A stretch of DNA of 64,000 bases from Roseobacter fucihabitans (GCF_014337925.2 NZ_CP143423.1:650501-714500); one strand, 5' to 3'; positions 27,358 through 35,143 are shown, numbered from the stretch's first letter. Made by a program: numbers and translations. Notes: generated by a model not told the origin, from the sequence alone.

Positions 27358-28298
27358 GGGTCTTCTCCGGTGGGTTCAAGGATACGTAGCGCCTCGGTAA
27401 TATGGGTTGTCTTGCTGATCTCATGCAGCATCCACTCGCGGAAGGCTTTGACCTGCGGTCGGGTTTCATTTCCCAGCGGACACAGAAAGCGAAACTGTGC
27501 ACCGGTCGAGATTGCCATGTCAAAAGGCATCACCAACCGACCGTCGGCAATGTCCTTCACCACCAATGCGCGGCGCCCCAGAACAATACCGACACCGGCC
27601 AAGGCGGCATCCACGGCATGATCGGCCTGGCTGAACCGGGGGCCGTGGCGTGGATCAAAGTCAATGCCCATCGCGCCAAACCAGGCTTTCCAGTCGCATG
27701 GGGGGCGCAGGAAATTAATCGAATCATCAAAGATCAAAGGCGCACGGGTGAGGCTTTCGGCATCGGGGTATTTTTTTGCCAGTTCAGGCGTCATGACAGG
27801 GGCCACCCACTCCGTCGCCAGGGGCAGAGAATAGAGCCCTTCGTAGGGATCGTGCCCGAAGCGGATGGCAACATCTATGGCGTCGCGACCGAAATCCATG
27901 ATTTTCAGCGAGGCGGAAAAACGCAGTTCGATCTCCGGATGCGCCTGTGCAAATTCATAAAGCCGGGGTGCCAGCCATTTTGCGGTAAAGGCGGGGCCAG
28001 CGGTGACGGTTAGGGTCTGTTCGTCCTGAAGCCGCTGTGCCGCGCGCCAGGCGGCGGAGAGTTTTTGAAACCCATCGGCGGCACCGGGAGCCAGTGCCGC
28101 GCCCGCTTCGGTCAATTCGACCGCCCGATTGAGTCTGCGGAATAAGGGCGCGCCCAGATGTTGTTCAAGGGATTTAATCTGGAAGCTCAAGGCGGCCGGG
28201 GTGACCGAAAGCTCCTCTGCGGCCTTGGCAAAAGACATATGCCGCGCCGCCGCTTCAAAGGCACGCAAGGCGGTCAGGGGCGGCAGGCGTTCAATCAT
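27354..28298 (-). CDS. LysR family transcriptional regulator (GcvA-like)
   Basis: A 314-residue LysR regulator. The N-terminal winged helix (LTALRAFEAAARHMSFAKAA, then LSVTPAALSFQIKSLE) has the wording of the GcvA subfamily. The C-terminal effector domain includes TVTAGPAFTAKWLAPRL. It is cotranscribed with the EamA exporter, which is probably its target. The intergenic DNA towards the divergent small gene at 28413 contains ATAACT (28310) and AGTTAT (28346), inverted with 30 bases between, a possible binding site. Confidence 0.9.
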   Translation of the reverse strand: MIERLPPLTALRAFEAAARHMSFAKAAEELSVTPAALSFQIKSLEQHLGAPLFRRLNRAVELTEAGAALAPGAADGFQKLSAAWRAAQRLQDEQTLTVTAGPAFTAKWLAPRLYEFAQAHPEIELRFSASLKIMDFGRDAIDVAIRFGHDPYEGLYSLPLATEWVAPVMTPELAKKYPDAESLTRAPLIFDDSINFLRPPCDWKAWFGAMGIDFDPRHGPRFSQADHAVDAALAGVGIVLGRRALVVKDIADGRLVMPFDMAISTGAQFRFLCPLGNETRPQVKAFREWMLHEISKTTHITEALRILEPTGEDP

Positions 28299-28412
28299 TT
28301 CACATCAGTATAACTTAACCGAACGGATTAAAAGTCTCGTTTGTCAGTTATGTTTGCGAATGACATATTGAGGTCAGATCAAATTCACTGATGCTCTGAA
28401 AGGACCAAACCT

Positions 28413-28526
28413 ATGTTCGAAGCCTCCACAACCGCCACAACCCGTAATGCAATGCAACGTGCGCATGAAGAACGCGCGCAAGCCATGAAAGACGCATGGC
28501 ACTGGTTGTTTCCTTCTTCCCGCTGA
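28413..28526 (+). CDS. 37-residue Trp-containing small protein
   Basis: A short ORF starting MFEASTTATTRNAMQRAHEE and ending HWLFPSSR, too short for most gene finders. GAAAGG lies nine bases before the ATG, the sequence is helical and charged, and an excellent terminator follows 28 bases after the stop. It is divergent from the LysR gene. I do not recognise the family; similar tiny proteins occur in roseobacters as far as I recall. Could be a leader or a real microprotein. Confidence 0.5.
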   Translation: MFEASTTATTRNAMQRAHEERAQAMKDAWHWLFPSSR

Positions 28527-28553
28527 TGGGCTGCAGCCATCTTACGGGATACG

Positions 28554-28585
28554 AAAAGGGCCGGTCACGGTGACCGGCCCTTTTT
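28554..28585. terminator. bidirectional terminator
   Basis: A near-perfect 15-base-pair hairpin (AAAAGGGCCGGTCAC paired with GTGACCGGCCCTTTTT) with T-runs on both strands. It ends transcription of the small gene on the left and of phaB on the right. Confidence 0.9.
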
Positions 28586-28606
28586 GTCTGCGCGTCTGTC
28601 GAAGGG

Positions 28607-29329
28607 TCAGACGAAAAACTGCGCCCCATTGGCCGAGATGGTCGATCCGTTCACGAAGCCGGAATCGTCGGATGCCAGGAACACAACGCAACGCGCTATT
28701 TCTTCGGGCTCGCCCAAGCGACCGGCTGGTATCTGAGCGATGATCGATTCGCGTACTTTCTCCGGGACGGCCATGACCATATCCGTGGCGATATAGCCGG
28801 GGCAAATCGCGTTTGCCGTGATGCCTGCGCGCGCGCCTTCCTGGGCGAGGGATTTAACAATCCCAAGGTCGCCTGCTTTCGTTGCGGCATAATTCACCTG
28901 AGCGAATTGGCCTTTCTGACCGTTGATCGAACTGATCACGATGACGCGACCAAATTTGCGCTCGCGCATACCGGGCCAAACCGGATGGACGGTGTTGAAC
29001 ACACCGGTGAGGTTCGTGTCGATGACCTCCTGCCATTGCTCGGGCGTCATTTTATGGAATGGCGCGTCGCGCGTGATCCCCGCATTGGCAACTACCACAT
29101 CAATCGGGCCCAGATCCGCTTCGACGCTGGCGATGCCGTTTTTGCTCTCGCCGTAATCCGCCACGTTCCACTTATAGGTTTTGATGCCTGTTTCGGCGGT
29201 GAATTTCGAAGCGGCTTCATCGTTGCCGGCATAGGTTGCCGCCACCGAATAACCGGCGTCCTTGAGGGCGGTGGAAATCGAAGCGCCGATTCCTCGGCTG
29301 CCTCCTGTGACGAGTGCGACGCGGGACAT
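28607..29329 (-). CDS. phaB: acetoacetyl-CoA reductase
   Basis: NADPH-dependent reduction of acetoacetyl-CoA to (R)-3-hydroxybutyryl-CoA for polyhydroxybutyrate synthesis. 240 residues, SDR fold: TGGSRGIGASI (7-17), NAGITRD near 87, catalytic Ser in VISSINGQKGQ near 137 and YAATKAG near 151. The Q-G-Q segment and PGYIATDMV are diagnostic for PhaB. It follows phaA with a 137-base gap that contains a TTGCGCAA-type dyad. The pair supplies monomers for a polymerase encoded elsewhere. Confidence 0.95.
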   Translation of the reverse strand: MSRVALVTGGSRGIGASISTALKDAGYSVAATYAGNDEAASKFTAETGIKTYKWNVADYGESKNGIASVEADLGPIDVVVANAGITRDAPFHKMTPEQWQEVIDTNLTGVFNTVHPVWPGMRERKFGRVIVISSINGQKGQFAQVNYAATKAGDLGIVKSLAQEGARAGITANAICPGYIATDMVMAVPEKVRESIIAQIPAGRLGEPEEIARCVVFLASDDSGFVNGSTISANGAQFFV

Positions 29330-29378
29330 TTGGGATTCTCCTCTGAATTTCTGATAATCTTGTTACGTACTCCATTCG

Positions 29379-29403
29379 CATTGCGCAATATTATTACGCA
29401 ATG
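29379..29403. promoter_or_regulatory. CATTGCG-N11-CGCAATG dyad upstream of phaB
   Basis: Perfect 7-base inverted arms with TTGCGCAATATT inside, 50 bases before the phaB start. It resembles the dyad upstream of ccrA. A candidate site for a PHB or carbon-storage regulator; could also act as a hairpin. Confidence 0.4.
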
Positions 29404-29466
29404 AATTTTGGAGTTAAGTGCGAAAGAGTGCCGGGCGATACGAGGCCGCATCGCCCAGACGTCACA

Positions 29467-30642
29467 TCAGGGGCGCTCAAGGCACATGGCAACACCCATA
29501 CCGCCGCCGATACACAGCGTCGCCAGCCCTTTTTTGGCGTCGCGGCGTTTCATTTCGAACAGTAGCGTGTTCAAAATCCGTGCACCTGAAGCACCGATGG
29601 GGTGACCGATTGCGATCGCACCACCGTTCACGTTCACAACATCCGGGTTCCAGCCCATATCCTTATTCACAGCACAGGCCTGCGCAGCAAAGGCTTCATT
29701 GGCCTCGACCAGGTCCAGATCTTCCGCTTTCCAACCCGCTTTTTCGAGTGCCTTGCGGCTGGCGTAAATCGGACCGGCCCCCATGATGGACGGGTCGAGG
29801 CCGACCGTGGCGTAGCTGGCGATGCGCGCGAGAGGTTCGATACCCCGTTTTTCGGCTTCATCCGCTGACATCATCAAAGCTGCTGCGGCGCCATCGTTCA
29901 GACCCGACGCATTAGCGGCCGTCACCGAACCGTCTTTGGTAAAGGCTGGGCGCAGTTTTTGCATGGCTTCCATCGTGGCACCGTGACGGATGTATTCATC
30001 CTGGTCCACGACCGTGTCGCCTTTACGGCCCTTGACCGTAAAGGCCATGATTTCATCGGCGAATTTGCCAGCTTTTTGAGCAGCTTCGGCCTTGTTTTGC
30101 GAGGCGACAGCAAAACTATCTTGTTGTTCGCGGCTGATTTGCCATTTTTCGGCAACGTTTTCAGCGGTTTGCCCCATATGATAGCCATTGAAGGCATCCC
30201 AGAGGCCGTCACGGATCATGGTGTCGATATATTTCATATCGCCCATTTTATGTCCGGCGCGCAGGGCTGCGGCATGTGGCGAAAGGGTCATGTTTTCCTG
30301 TCCGCCCGCCGCGACGATGCTGGCATCGCCCAATTGAATGTGCTGCGCAGCAAGGGCAACGGAGCGCAATCCCGAACCACAGACCTGATTGATCGACCAG
30401 GCCGCGCTTTCCAGGGGTAAGCCAGCGTTGACATGCGCCTGACGCGCGGGGTTTTGTCCCTGTGCAGCCGTGAGAACCTGACCGAGTATGGTTTCGGAGA
30501 CTTCGGAGGGATCCACACCGGCGCGCGCAACGATTTCTTTGAGCACGGCGGCCCCGAGATCATGGGCAGGGATGGTTGCGAAAGATCCGCCAAAGCTGCC
30601 GACAGCGGTACGGGCTGCGGATGCGATAACAACATTTGTCAT
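29467..30642 (-). CDS. phaA: acetyl-CoA acetyltransferase (beta-ketothiolase)
   Basis: Condenses two acetyl-CoA to acetoacetyl-CoA, first step of polyhydroxybutyrate synthesis, and feeds the same node as the ethylmalonyl-CoA pathway. 391 residues. Catalytic Cys in [11 protein letters not shown] near residue 88, His in [12 protein letters not shown] near 348 and the second Cys in [11 protein letters not shown] near 378 are all present. Tetrameric cytosolic thiolase. A promoter should lie in the 160 bases upstream; the downstream gene phaB is on the same strand. Confidence 0.96.
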   Translation of the reverse strand: MTNVVIASAARTAVGSFGGSFATIPAHDLGAAVLKEIVARAGVDPSEVSETILGQVLTAAQGQNPARQAHVNAGLPLESAAWSINQVCGSGLRSVALAAQHIQLGDASIVAAGGQENMTLSPHAAALRAGHKMGDMKYIDTMIRDGLWDAFNGYHMGQTAENVAEKWQISREQQDSFAVASQNKAEAAQKAGKFADEIMAFTVKGRKGDTVVDQDEYIRHGATMEAMQKLRPAFTKDGSVTAANASGLNDGAAAALMMSADEAEKRGIEPLARIASYATVGLDPSIMGAGPIYASRKALEKAGWKAEDLDLVEANEAFAAQACAVNKDMGWNPDVVNVNGGAIAIGHPIGASGARILNTLLFEMKRRDAKKGLATLCIGGGMGVAMCLERP

Positions 30643-30802
30643 AGAGATAAGTCCTTTGCCATTTCTGGTAAGGAACGCGGCACTCGCGTCTCATGGTCCC
30701 CTACCGATGATGGTGCAACGCTTATCTCATTCGTTAAGGGGCGGCAACCAATCGAAATATGTCGTGGCCTTTTTGGGCGGCGCGATTAGGTGAACAGGAT
30801 GC

Positions 30803-31645
30803 TCAGGACGCTATTTTTTTTTCTCGTTCTACGAACCAATGAGGGTGCGTCGTAGCCGCAGCGTAGTAGTGGCCTTGGAGACAGTCGATACCCAAGGCGA
30901 TGAGCGTATCAGCGTCCTCCTTGGTCTCCACAAATTCGGCAACCGTGAGCATATCAAAATGGCGCGCGATGGATACGAGAGCTGCGGTCAATGCCTGGTT
31001 GTCAGGGTCAGAGGCGATGCCCTGAATGAATTGTCCATCGATCTTCAGGATATCGAAGCAAAAGTCCTTGAAGTAACTCAAGGCTGTGTACCCAGCACCG
31101 AAGTCATCGAGCGCAAAGCAAATCCCTTTTAGCTTGAGGCGGTCCATGAAATCGACCACCTGTTCGGGCGCGGTCACCGCCGAACTTTCGGTAATTTCCA
31201 AAATCAACCGTTCCGCAATGAGGCCGTCGCGGTTCAGCCACCTGTCCAGGGTCCGGTTCCATTGCCGAGAGCCGATAGAGCGGGCTGACATGTTTATAGA
31301 CAAGCGCAGTCCCGGATTTTCATGTAGCGCTCGCAGCCCCTGAGCGAGGGCAAGGGTGTCCAATTGTCGACCCAATTCGGTATTCTCAATTGTACTCATG
31401 AAATGAGCCGCCGGAATAACACGGCCTGTTGCATCCAATACACGAATCAGACCCTCGTAAAAGGCGACTTTTGTTGGATTTTGGGCCTGCATGATAGGTT
31501 GATACGCCAGCATGACCTGCTTGTGTCTGACAGCGTCGGCTACCATTTGCATGACGTTCTGATCACGTTTGGAGAGCGTGAAGGCGAGAGGGTTGATCGT
31601 ACCGGCGGGAATCTCTGCAAGCTGTCTTTTTTTTAGTTCGGACAT
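30803..31645 (-). CDS. EAL-domain cyclic-di-GMP phosphodiesterase-like protein
   Basis: A 280-residue stand-alone EAL protein without a sensor or GGDEF domain. The signature motif is EGL (FYEGLIR) instead of EAL, but the metal- and substrate-binding residues look complete: Asn in LSINMSARS, Glu in LEITESS, Asp-Asp in ALDDFGAGYTAL, Lys in LKIDGQF, Glu in AEFVET and Gln in CLQGHYY. It may therefore hydrolyse cyclic di-GMP. I choose the ATG at 31645 with GAAGG five bases before it; the frame extends to 31687. It stands at the edge of the IS-rich island. Confidence 0.85.
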   Translation of the reverse strand: MSELKKRQLAEIPAGTINPLAFTLSKRDQNVMQMVADAVRHKQVMLAYQPIMQAQNPTKVAFYEGLIRVLDATGRVIPAAHFMSTIENTELGRQLDTLALAQGLRALHENPGLRLSINMSARSIGSRQWNRTLDRWLNRDGLIAERLILEITESSAVTAPEQVVDFMDRLKLKGICFALDDFGAGYTALSYFKDFCFDILKIDGQFIQGIASDPDNQALTAALVSIARHFDMLTVAEFVETKEDADTLIALGIDCLQGHYYAAATTHPHWFVEREKKIAS

Positions 31646-32042
31646 GGTAACCTTCATATTGACGCGTTCAATCACTGTGGAGCGCAAATCACTAAGATCG
31701 GGTGAATTTTCCTATTTTGTTCTTGATGTCTGTCGAAGGCGGGTATCCCTGCCTGTCGTGACTTTTGCTGGGCTCTGTCGAAGGAGGGGGCAATTCGTAA
31801 AGAGGCTGTTCTAGAAAGAGGTAGGTACTGAAGGGATTGTAAGCAGATCCTTTGGAAATTGAGCCAGCTGGCAGATATTAGACGTCTGGCTTGGAATGAT
31901 GTGTTTTAAGCATGAGTTTATAACGAGAATTCGTAAATAACTGCAGCAAGCTATACATGATTGTGGTAGCCAGATAAAAACTGGCTGTGTTCTGGAGTTG
32001 TTCGTTCGAATGTGCGCCGATGTTTGTTTGAAATGCCTTTCC
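31646..32042. other. gene-free stretch upstream of the EAL gene
   Basis: About 400 bases with no credible ORF, lower in G+C than the flanks. It contains two near-identical short motifs (CTGTCGAAGG at about 31730 and 31786) but no recognisable insertion-sequence end. It marks the left edge of the island. Confidence 0.4.
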
Positions 32043-32330
32043 TCAAATATGACCGAACGGTTTTAGCCCACTTTCCAAAACCGCCGCCTCTGTTTGTCGA
32101 AGCGACGCAAATAGTTCTATCCGCGATAGGTGATAGGAGGGGCTGTTTTTGCGGAAGATAGCCATCGTGCCCTGCGTCTGGATGTCTGCCGTCAGTTCAG
32201 GCCATGAAGAGCCGCTGAATGAGCACCATTGTAATGGTAGCGGGACGCCAGAAAACGAGCTTTTAATCGACCGATTAAGCTGATCTTCTCGCATGAGCCG
32301 CGCAATAAATGCAGGGGCAATATTTGTCCA
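32043..32330 (-). pseudogene. 3' fragment of an unknown gene cut by an IS3 remnant
   Basis: An open frame on the minus strand reads coding-like sequence for about 95 residues (for example MREDQLNRSIKSSFSG and YHLSRIELFASLRQTE) ending in a normal stop at 32043. Its upstream part runs straight into the IS3 fragment on the opposite strand at about 32330, where family-like sequence stops, so the gene has lost its 5' end. I do not recognise the protein. Confidence 0.45.
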
Positions 32331-32463
32331 TTCGATATACCGAGCGGTTGGCCCTCGCAGGGATCGAGCCCTTGGTTGGTGCTGTCGGTGATTTCTATGA
32401 CAATGCCTTAGCCGAAACAATAAACAGCCTTTACAAAGCCGAAGTCATCCGTCGCCTAGGGCG
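32328..32463 (+). mobile_element. C-terminal fragment of an IS3-family transposase
   Basis: About 45 codons (RYTERLALAGIEPLVGAVGD, then YDNALAETINSLYKAEVI) match the end of an IS3 OrfB, including the third catalytic Glu in ALAETIN. It has no start and no stop before the next element begins. The subgroup differs from the neighbouring IS3 at 32464. A fossil left by nested insertion or deletion. Confidence 0.8.
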
Positions 32464-32526
32464 TGGACCTGTCGCGGTTTGATGCCGCTCCTTTGATAGC
32501 ATTTACTGCACCAAAGGAGACGGACT

Positions 32527-32802
32527 ATGGGACTGAAACGAACGGACGAATTCCGCCAAGATGCAATGCGTATCGCATTGACCAGTGGGCTGACGCGCAA
32601 GCAGGTGGCTGACGATCTGGGTGTCGGGATGTCGACGCTGAACAAATGGATCACCGCGCACCGAGATACAGACGTGGTGTCGAAAGAGGATTTGAGCCTC
32701 GCTCAAGAGAATGATCGACTTCGACGGGAGAACCGACTCCTGAAGGAGAAGAGGGAGATCTTAAAAAGGGCCACCCAGTTCTTCGCGGGCCTAAAGCAAT
32801 GA
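32527..32802 (+). CDS. IS3-family transposase OrfA
   Basis: 91 residues: an N-terminal helix-turn-helix (LTSGLTRKQVADDLGVGMST, then LNKWITAH) that binds the element ends, and a leucine-zipper-like coiled coil (LAQENDRLRRENRLLKEKRE). It is intact and has the normal size. Its stop overlaps the start of orfB in ATGA at 32799-32802; in IS3 elements the fused OrfAB transposase is made by frameshifting. Confidence 0.9.
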   Translation: MGLKRTDEFRQDAMRIALTSGLTRKQVADDLGVGMSTLNKWITAHRDTDVVSKEDLSLAQENDRLRRENRLLKEKREILKRATQFFAGLKQ

Positions 32803-32816
32803 GATTTAGGTTTATC

Positions 32817-32852
32817 CACTGCCCGGCAGTGCATTGAAAATGCACGAGAGGG
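32817..32852 (+). repeat. hairpin element, copy a (36 bp class)
   Basis: Inserted after codon 6 of orfB (MRFRFI) and before GAAGAACAC. Starts CACTGCCCGGCAG, ends GAGAGGG. The apex stem is GTGCATT-GAA-AATGCAC. The length is a multiple of three but the insert has an in-frame TGA. Confidence 0.85.
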
Positions 32853-32987
32853 GAAGAACACAGGTGCAGCTTCCCAGCCAACCGGTTGTGCAATGTTGTG
32901 GGCGTCAGCACAAGCGGGCTACGCGCATTCCGCAACCGTCCTGCCAGCCGAAGACGGCGGTCTGACTTGGTCACGCTTGCGCACATC

Positions 32988-33023
32988 CATTGCCCGGCAG
33001 TGTATTGAAAATACATGAGAGGG
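32988..33023 (+). repeat. hairpin element, copy b (36 bp class)
   Basis: Inserted between LAHI and KERSRL codons. Starts CATTGCCCGGCAG, ends GAGAGGG. The apex stem is GTGTATT-GAA-AATACAT, differing from copy a by a paired C-G to T-A change. It also has an in-frame TGA. Confidence 0.85.
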
Positions 33024-33181
33024 AAGGAGCGGTCCCGTCTCAGCCCGGGCAGCTATGGTCGACCGCGCATGACTGAAGAGCTGAAGGAGATCGGTCTGAA
33101 TGTTGGCCATCGTCGTGTTGGTCGTCTGATGCGTCAGAACGGAATAACCGTGGTCAGGACCCGTAAACACAAGGTCACAAC

Positions 33182-33222
33182 CATTGCCCGGCAGGCGATT
33201 GCACAGCAATCTGCTGAGAGGG
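33182..33222 (+). repeat. hairpin element, copy c (41 bp class)
   Basis: Inserted between KVTT and DSDHKF codons. Starts CATTGCCCGGCAG, ends GAGAGGG. The outer stem GGCAG/CTGCT and inner stem ATTGC/GCAAT are separated by a GCG bulge. Boundaries are certain to one base. Confidence 0.85.
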
Positions 33223-33478
33223 GGACAGCGACCATAAGTTCAACATAGCGCCGAACCTGCTGGATCGGGACTTCACCGCAGATGCGCCAAATCAGAAGTG
33301 GGCTGGTGACATCAGCTACGTTTGGACCCGAGAGGGTTGGTTGTACCTGGCTGTCATCCTCGACCTGCATTCAAGGCGCGTCGTTGGTTGGGCCGTCAGT
33401 AATCGCATGAAGCGCGATCTGGCAATTAGGGCGCTGAAGATGGCGATTGCATTCCGGTTACCGCCGAAAGACTGCATT

Positions 33479-33519
33479 TATTACCCGACAGGCGATTACA
33501 AGGTAATCTGCCGAGAGGG
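33479..33519 (+). repeat. hairpin element, copy d (41 bp class)
   Basis: Inserted between DCI and HHTDRG codons, next to the second catalytic Asp. Starts TATTACCCGACAG, ends GAGAGGG. The inner stem is ATTAC/GTAAT, a compensatory change relative to ATTGC/GCAAT in copies c and e. Confidence 0.85.
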
Positions 33520-33633
33520 CACCACACGGATCGCGGCAGCCAATATTGTTCTCATGATTATCAGAAGGTCCTGCGCCAGCATGGCTTCAAGGTATCGATG
33601 AGCGGCAAAGGAAATTGCTATGATAATGCCGCC

Positions 33634-33674
33634 CCCTCTCGGCAGATTGCTTTGCAATCGCCTGCCGGGCAATG
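33634..33674 (-). repeat. hairpin element, copy e (41 bp class, inverted)
   Basis: Read on the minus strand it starts CATTGCCCGGCAG and ends GCCGAGAGGG, with stems GGCAG/CTGCC and ATTGC/GCAAT fully paired. It lies exactly at the deletion that joins YDNAA to the YAFERKVA end of orfB. Confidence 0.85.
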
Positions 33675-33725
33675 GTACGCTTTTGAACGGAAAGTGGCTT
33701 AAACGAGCACCTGGGGCGGCACAAA

Positions 33726-34358
33726 AGCGCGACAGGTCCAGTCCGGGCGGTGATGTATGAATATGGCCATGTTTTTCCGCTAGGCATTGCGAACCTCAAG
33801 CGTATCGAGGCCACCCTTGAGGGATCGAACGGAGAGCTACCTGAACTGGCCCTTGAAGCGTGCCGAGATCTCATTTTACAGATCGCCGAGAAGACAGCCC
33901 GAATTGAAGCCAAAACGAAGAAAGCCAAGGTCCTGTCAAAGAATGCGGATTTAACCCGGCAATTACAGACGATGCCAGGCGTTGGACCTCTAACGGCGTT
34001 AGCTATTGAAGCTTTTGCTCCGCCGATGAGCAGTTTTAAATGTGGGCGGGATTTTGCCGCCTGGCTTGGTTTGGTGCCCCGTCAACATTCCTCAGGCGGC
34101 AAGGCCCGGCTTGGGCGGATCTCAAAAGCAGGGCAGGCTGACATTCGCCGGCTTTTGATCATTGGAGCAATGATGCGGCTCAACTGGCTTGGACGCAAGT
34201 CGATCCGGCCAGGCTCGTGGCTGGCGCGAATGTTAGAGAGAAAGCCTCGGATGCTGGTGGCAATCGCATTGGCAAACAAAATGGCGCGCGCGATCTGGGC
34301 CATGATGACGCATAATGAAGATTACAGAGATCCGACGCAGGCGGCAGCAGCAGTATGA
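33726..34358 (+). pseudogene. IS110-family transposase, N-terminally truncated
   Basis: About 203 codons remain from MMYEYGHVFPLGIANLKRIE to the natural stop. The Transposase_20 (helix-hairpin-helix) region is clear: LQTMPGVGPLTALAIEAF near 33970, then CGRDFAAWLGLVPRQHSSGG and ISKAGQADIRRLLIIGA. The N-terminal DEDD catalytic domain is missing, cut where the neighbouring IS3 ends at 33740, so the element is dead. Confidence 0.85.
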
Positions 34359-34618
34359 CGCTAGCTCTGCGCACAGCAATCTGACGTCGGTGAAGGAGGT
34401 GTGAGAAGTCGATGACCTGAATGGGCAAATTGATCGAATAGACCTGGATTAGGAAAACCAAGACTACCGGCTGAGCAGCAAAGCTCGTACGTCAGATTTG
34501 GACCTGATCCGCAGATCACCATACCGGCCAGCGGCTGCTGAAGTGCCGCACTCAAAGGCCTGATAGAAGACCGCACTCAATCACATGCTTACAGCGTCAA
34601 AAACAACTTGCACCATAG
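34359..34618. other. non-coding tail of the IS110 remnant
   Basis: 260 bases between the transposase stop and the next gene fragment. No ORF is supported. By position it is the 3' non-coding end of the IS110 element and its junction; no inverted repeats are expected for this family and I see none. Confidence 0.45.
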
Positions 34619-35086
34619 GCGGTAACCATAAAAGGCGGTCGTGGTTTAGTCCTATTTATTGATCTAAAAGAAAATTCGAGAATTGATCTAAAAACTGCGG
34701 CAAAGGCGGCTATTGCATGGGCTGATCTAATTGAAAGCGTCGGCGGTCATTTTGATCCATCCTGGCCGCCTACGATTGATCTGGTTTCTTCTGAGCCGGG
34801 CAGCCAAAAGTTAAAGATTGTCATATCTTCGCTAGTCGACGACCCCAAGGCCACCATTAGAGCGGCTATCATTTCATCTATCATATTGATTATAGGGACA
34901 ACGGTGCGGTGGGGGATAAAGCAAGTTTTGGAGTATAGGTCTGGACCCGACGCGCCTGCCCAAGTCCAAAATCTGTCGGTCGGAGATCGGGAGTCGATTG
35001 CACAAGATGTTGTAACCTCGCTTCAGGCGAAACGCATCCAAGGGTGTGAGCATGGTTCAACAAACTTGCGAAAAAAAGTCGTATAA
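34619..35086 (+). pseudogene. 5'-truncated gene for a membrane-anchored protein
   Basis: An open frame of about 155 codons with no start codon, opening right after a TAG at 34616. It reads GGRGLVLFIDLKENSRIDLK, GGHFDPSWPPTIDLVSSEPG, a membrane helix (AAIISSIILIIGTTVRWGI, about 34862-34918) and a cytoplasmic tail ending LRKKVV. G+C is lower than in the neighbours. The left side is lost in IS110 debris. Family not recognised; probably a resident accessory gene destroyed by the insertion. Confidence 0.55.
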
Positions 35087-35143
35087 AAGGTCAAATCGCT
35101 CTAGAACGCCCAAATGTCAGGGGTGCTGCCAAGTATAAAAGAC

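Larger units (their letters stand above)
32799..33702 (+). pseudogene. IS3-family transposase OrfB, interrupted by hairpin inserts
   Basis: The DDE recombinase frame starts MRFRFI and ends AFERKVA. It is broken by four direct hairpin inserts, and a fifth, inverted insert sits at an internal deletion. When the four inserts before 33634 (36, 36, 41 and 41 bases) are removed, the remaining 681 bases read as 227 codons without a stop. These include the first Asp (KWAGDISYV) and second Asp (HHTDRGSQY) of the DDE triad. The segment with the third residue (after YDNAA) is deleted, roughly 50 codons. Confidence 0.88.
32464..33740 (+). mobile_element. IS3-family element carrying five hairpin inserts
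   Basis: Imperfect inverted repeats of about 28 bases begin TGGACCTGTCGCG at 32464 and end CGCGACAGGTCCA at 33740. Between them are an intact orfA and a disrupted orfB linked by ATGA. No target duplication is visible, because both flanks are other IS debris. The element contains all five copies of the 36-41 base hairpin repeat found in the window. The third catalytic residue of the transposase is lost in a deletion, so this copy cannot move on its own. Confidence 0.85.

Noticed and set aside
31725-31800. Direct repeat CTGTCGAAGG as an IS end
   Set aside because: Two short copies only; no inverted partner and no transposase nearby on that side.
32817-33023. T4 gene-60-type ribosome bypass as the established explanation for the inserts
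   Set aside because: The codons before each insert (ATC, ATC, ACC/ACG, ATT) are not repeated as landing codons at the ends of the inserts, so the classic take-off/landing rule is not met. It remains only a hypothesis.
32817-33674. CRISPR-like array
   Set aside because: Repeats of about 40 bases recur with intervening DNA, but spacing is irregular (about 110-260 bases), one copy is inverted, lengths differ and the spacers are the coding sequence of one transposase.
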